From Prinia subflava (lineage: Eukaryota > Chordata > Aves > Passeriformes > Cisticolidae): a DNA stretch of 64,000 nucleotides. The stretch is taken from NCBI RefSeq assembly GCF_021018805.1, contig NC_086248.1, positions 50,597,485 through 50,661,484 of the forward strand, in the 5' to 3' direction. A model generated the notes under the pieces. That model was not told where the DNA came from and searched no databases. It worked only from the letters and a program-made list of their open reading frames with translations. Position numbers and translations under genes: made by a program. Shown here in pieces: positions 62,284-64,000 of the stretch; position 1 is the stretch's first letter; each line of letters begins with the position of its first letter.

Positions 62284-62301
62284 TGGCACCCCAGATGGGA
62301 C
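62284..62301 (+). other. Primer-binding site, lysine-tRNA-like, diverged
   Basis: TGGCACCCCAGATGGGAC lies 6 nt after the proposed LTR end. By eye it matches 13 of 18 positions with both the Lys1,2 and Lys3 type primer sites. It contains the expected TGGC-CCC start, but five mismatches make the assignment tentative. Confidence 0.45.
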
Positions 62302-62916
62302 CCTGAGGAGAAGCCTTGAGTTTCCGTGGAGGCTCTTGTCTTCCCTCTTTGTGGTCCCCGTGAGGATTGGCGGTGCTTGCACCAGGCGCGAGCACCGAAG
62401 AGTTTCAGATCCAGGGCGGTCCCACCGCTGCGAGTCGAGCAGCCTCTTCGGAGGAGCGCTCCTCGCAGATCCAGGAGGCAGCTTCGTCGGCAGCACTCCC
62501 GGCGAAGTCTTCTGTGCGCTGAGGGTTCCCCAAGACCGCAGGTAAGTACCCTCCGTCGGGGGCACGCGATCAGGACCCCCTCTCCAAGCCACGGGGGAGG
62601 GCTCCGAGGAGAAGTCTGCGCAGGACCGGGGGGTTAACGCTTTCGTTTTCGCTCCCGGTTTGGTCGTGCCCAGGCGGTTTTTAGTTCTTTTCGTTCGGGT
62701 TTGTTTCGTTCGAGTGCTCCTGCCAGCTCTCGAGGGAGGCTCGGAGCTGGGGGAGAGTCGGGTTTTTGGGGACGTTGCGTGTGCCGCGCGCCGGGAGGAT
62801 CGGTGGCTTTAGCGAGTGCAGGGTTGCCCGGTTTTTAAGTTGCGGCAGTTACGGTTTTCTGTTTGAGATTTAGTTGGTCCGGTCTTGGGTGAGGGTGGTT
62901 TTTCAACACCGGCGAG
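62302..62916 (+). other. Retroviral leader (untranslated, packaging region)
   Basis: About 615 nt of GC-rich sequence between the primer site and gag. It holds the major splice donor near its first third; the 375 nt after it would be present only in unspliced RNA and is where packaging signals normally lie (known for retroviruses). Confidence 0.6.
62539..62547 (+). promoter_or_regulatory. Major splice donor of the provirus
   Basis: CAG/GTAAGT, a perfect consensus donor with the cut after 62541, located in the leader before gag as expected for production of spliced env RNA. Confidence 0.75.
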
Positions 62917-64000
62917 ATGGGTGCCTCGCTTTCGACCACCCAGAAAGGAGTTTATTATGTTCTTGTTAGAGTTTTGGAGGAGAACAAGGTTCAGTTCTCC
63001 CGCGGTTCGTTAAAAAGGCTGGTGCGGTGGCTTTCCGTGCAGTTCAGTAACACGTCTGAGGAGCTTGTAAGGAACCCCCGTTACTGGGAGGCGATCGAAA
63101 AAAAGGCGGCCAATTCGGATAAATGTCCCCAAGATTTTATGTTTTTGATTGTCAAATTTAAAACGATCGCTAACAGCTCTCCCCTGCATGAAAAGCCAAC
63201 GCGACCGCCCGCCCCAGTTTCCCGTTCCCCTTCTCCCAATCCCCGTGTTCCTCGGAAGGGAATTCTGAGGAGAGCCGCAGACCCTAGGTCTGCCAGCCCA
63301 GGCTCTCGCCAGAACTCCCGGTCCCCCAGCCTCAGCAGTCTTGTCCGGACTGCTGAGGAATCCTCGGGTCGCCCTGGACAAGCGGCCCGGGGACGCAGCC
63401 CTTCCCCTGTCTCCCCAAGTTGTCGACCAAAAGTTAGATTTAATCTTGCTGCGTCACAGGAGCCACAAGATGGCGCCTGCGACACACAAGATGGCGCCCG
63501 TTCGCGCCGTTCTCCTACCCCTCCCCCGCGTCCCCCTCCCCCGAAATCCAATCCCTTCCTTGACCCAACCCCTTCATACCCGCCCAACCCCTTTTATCTG
63601 CCCAACCCATTTTACCCCTTGGTCCCTCCCACACCCGCCCCCTCTGTTCCCTCCCTTGCTCCACCCATGGCTCCTCCCACATACCCGATGTCTCCTCCCT
63701 TTGTGGCCGCCCAAACCCCGCCTTCGGTCCCTCCCTTTTCCCACGCTGACACTCCTCCCACTCCTGCCCCCTGGCCCGCCCTAGGGGCGGAGCCAGGCAC
63801 TTCTCCCCACCCCGGAAGGAGGCCATCTTGGAATGGTAGTTCCCACGCTGCCTCTTCCGGTTCCCACGGTAGGGAACCGGAAGACAACAGCGATGGAAAC
63901 CAGGAAGTGCATCTCTCAGCTGCGCCTGTCACCTACCGAAGGGCTCGCGGGGGTGGCGACCCTAAACCGAATTGGCAGCCATTTTCACAAACTATAATTC
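62917..64000 (+). CDS. gag: Retroviral Gag, N-terminal 361 codons, open at the window edge
   Basis: The structural polyprotein of the provirus. The ATG at 62917 (context GGCGAGATGG) gives MGASLS, with Gly2 and Ser6 fitting an N-myristoylation site for membrane targeting. Residues 1 to about 90 form a matrix-like helical domain (FSRGSLKRLVRWL, NPRYWEAI). Residues about 95-175 are Arg/Ser/Pro-rich (SRSPSP, NSRSPS, RGRSPSP), and 195-300 are very proline-rich with PPTY at 253-256, a PPxY late-domain candidate. From about 350 (PNWQPF) the start of capsid seems to follow. A short duplication (QDGA twice, residues 184-187 and 191-194) reflects a repeated CACAAGATGGCGCC. No stop or frameshift is visible. 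Capsid, nucleocapsid and the rest are outside the window. Confidence 0.85.
   Translation, partial: MGASLSTTQKGVYYVLVRVLEENKVQFSRGSLKRLVRWLSVQFSNTSEELVRNPRYWEAIEKKAANSDKCPQDFMFLIVKFKTIANSSPLHEKPTRPPAPVSRSPSPNPRVPRKGILRRAADPRSASPGSRQNSRSPSLSSLVRTAEESSGRPGQAARGRSPSPVSPSCRPKVRFNLAASQEPQDGACDTQDGARSRRSPTPPPRPPPPKSNPFLDPTPSYPPNPFYLPNPFYPLVPPTPAPSVPSLAPPMAPPTYPMSPPFVAAQTPPSVPPFSHADTPPTPAPWPALGAEPGTSPHPGRRPSWNGSSHAASSGSHGREPEDNSDGNQEVHLSAAPVTYRRARGGGDPKPNWQPFSQTII
63853..63884 (+). other. Perfect 13-bp hairpin inside gag
   Basis: The left arm TCTTCCGGTTCCC (63853-63865) is exactly complementary to the right arm (63872-63884), with a 6-nt loop ACGGTA. It lies in the linker before the capsid region and encodes Ser/Gly/Arg/Glu-type residues. 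It may be an RNA structure or a dimeric ETS site. Confidence 0.8.

Larger units (their letters stand above)
61440..64000 (+). mobile_element. Endogenous retrovirus, 5' end (LTR, leader, start of gag), antisense in a TBC1D32 intron
   Basis: An abrupt change to GC- and CpG-rich sequence with the full order of a provirus start: LTR with CCAAT/TATA/poly(A) signals, primer-binding site, leader with a consensus splice donor, and an open gag frame. The proviral body, 3' LTR and target-site duplication lie beyond the right edge, so completeness cannot be judged. The lysine-type primer site and Gag layout (myristoylated matrix, long proline-rich linker) suggest a betaretrovirus-like (class II, ERVK-type) avian element. 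The intact 361-codon frame and high CpG content indicate a fairly recent insertion. Confidence 0.88.

Noticed and set aside
62128..62592. Minus-strand 154-codon open frame and overlapping plus-strand frames in the GC-rich block
   Set aside because: They lie in the LTR and leader and have no domain; long frames are expected in GC-rich sequence.
63081..63587. Minus-strand Gly/Arg-rich 168-codon open frame
   Set aside because: Shadow of the proline/serine-rich gag frame on the opposite strand.
63600..63780. Tandem CCCTCCC-type microsatellite
   Set aside because: It is the codon-level result of a proline-rich gag linker with no regular unit length.
61900..64000. CpG-island promoter of a host gene
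   Set aside because: The GC/CpG-rich block carries TATA, ATTAAA, a primer-site-like motif, a splice donor and an open frame with a Gag-type myristoylated start, all on the plus strand. It is better explained as a provirus than as a TBC1D32 or other host promoter.
1..64000. CRISPR arrays, tRNA or rRNA genes, prokaryotic operons
   Set aside because: No spaced direct-repeat array, cloverleaf or ribosomal sequence was seen; the window is a vertebrate intron-exon landscape.

Overview
The window looks like avian nuclear DNA. It is AT-rich and intron-dominated. Interspersed repeats are sparse and consist of CR1 LINE fragments and endogenous-retrovirus LTRs of the kind seen in birds, with A/C-rich microsatellites. 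I cannot assign a species from sequence alone.

One host gene fills positions 196 to 60829 on the minus strand: TBC1D32 (BROMI, protein broad-minded), a cilia and Hedgehog-pathway protein that works with the kinase CDK20/CCRK. I reconstructed 26 consecutive internal coding exons (79+101+62+145+60+100+93+143+125+202+83+139+88+119+117+89+123+109+94+126+84+70+116+155+141+189 = 2952 nt, 984 codons). All exon phases agree and no in-frame stop appears. The recognisable order runs from an armadillo-like N-terminal and middle part (exons at 61 to 29 kb) to a degenerate TBC/Rab-GAP-like C-terminal part (exons at 21 to 0.2 kb). The first exons lie beyond the right edge and the last short coding exon beyond the left edge. 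One intron (3934..4887) has textbook U12-type (minor spliceosome) donor and branch-point sequences.

The introns hold CR1 fragments (15.7, 17.7, 21.4, 21.9-22.5, 33.9-34.6, 40.9 and 58.6 kb), LTR pieces or solo LTRs (21.5, 22.8-23.4, 35.4-35.8, 49.4-50.0 and 57.7 kb) and simple repeats. The rest is unremarkable AT-rich intron sequence.

From about 61440 to the right edge the composition turns abruptly GC- and CpG-rich. This is the 5' end of a well-preserved endogenous retrovirus on the plus strand, antisense to TBC1D32. It has a 5' LTR with CCAAT, TATA and ATTAAA signals, a lysine-tRNA-like primer-binding site, a leader with a strong splice donor (CAG/GTAAGT), and a gag reading frame that opens at 62917 with a myristoylation-type start. 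That frame is still open after 361 codons at the window end. The gag segment is the most interesting accessory sequence. It carries a serine/arginine/proline-rich linker, a PPTY late-domain candidate, two motifs resembling PP1-docking sites, a perfect 13-bp hairpin in the coding sequence, and several YY1/ETS-like sites. No CRISPR array, tRNA, rRNA or prokaryotic feature was seen.
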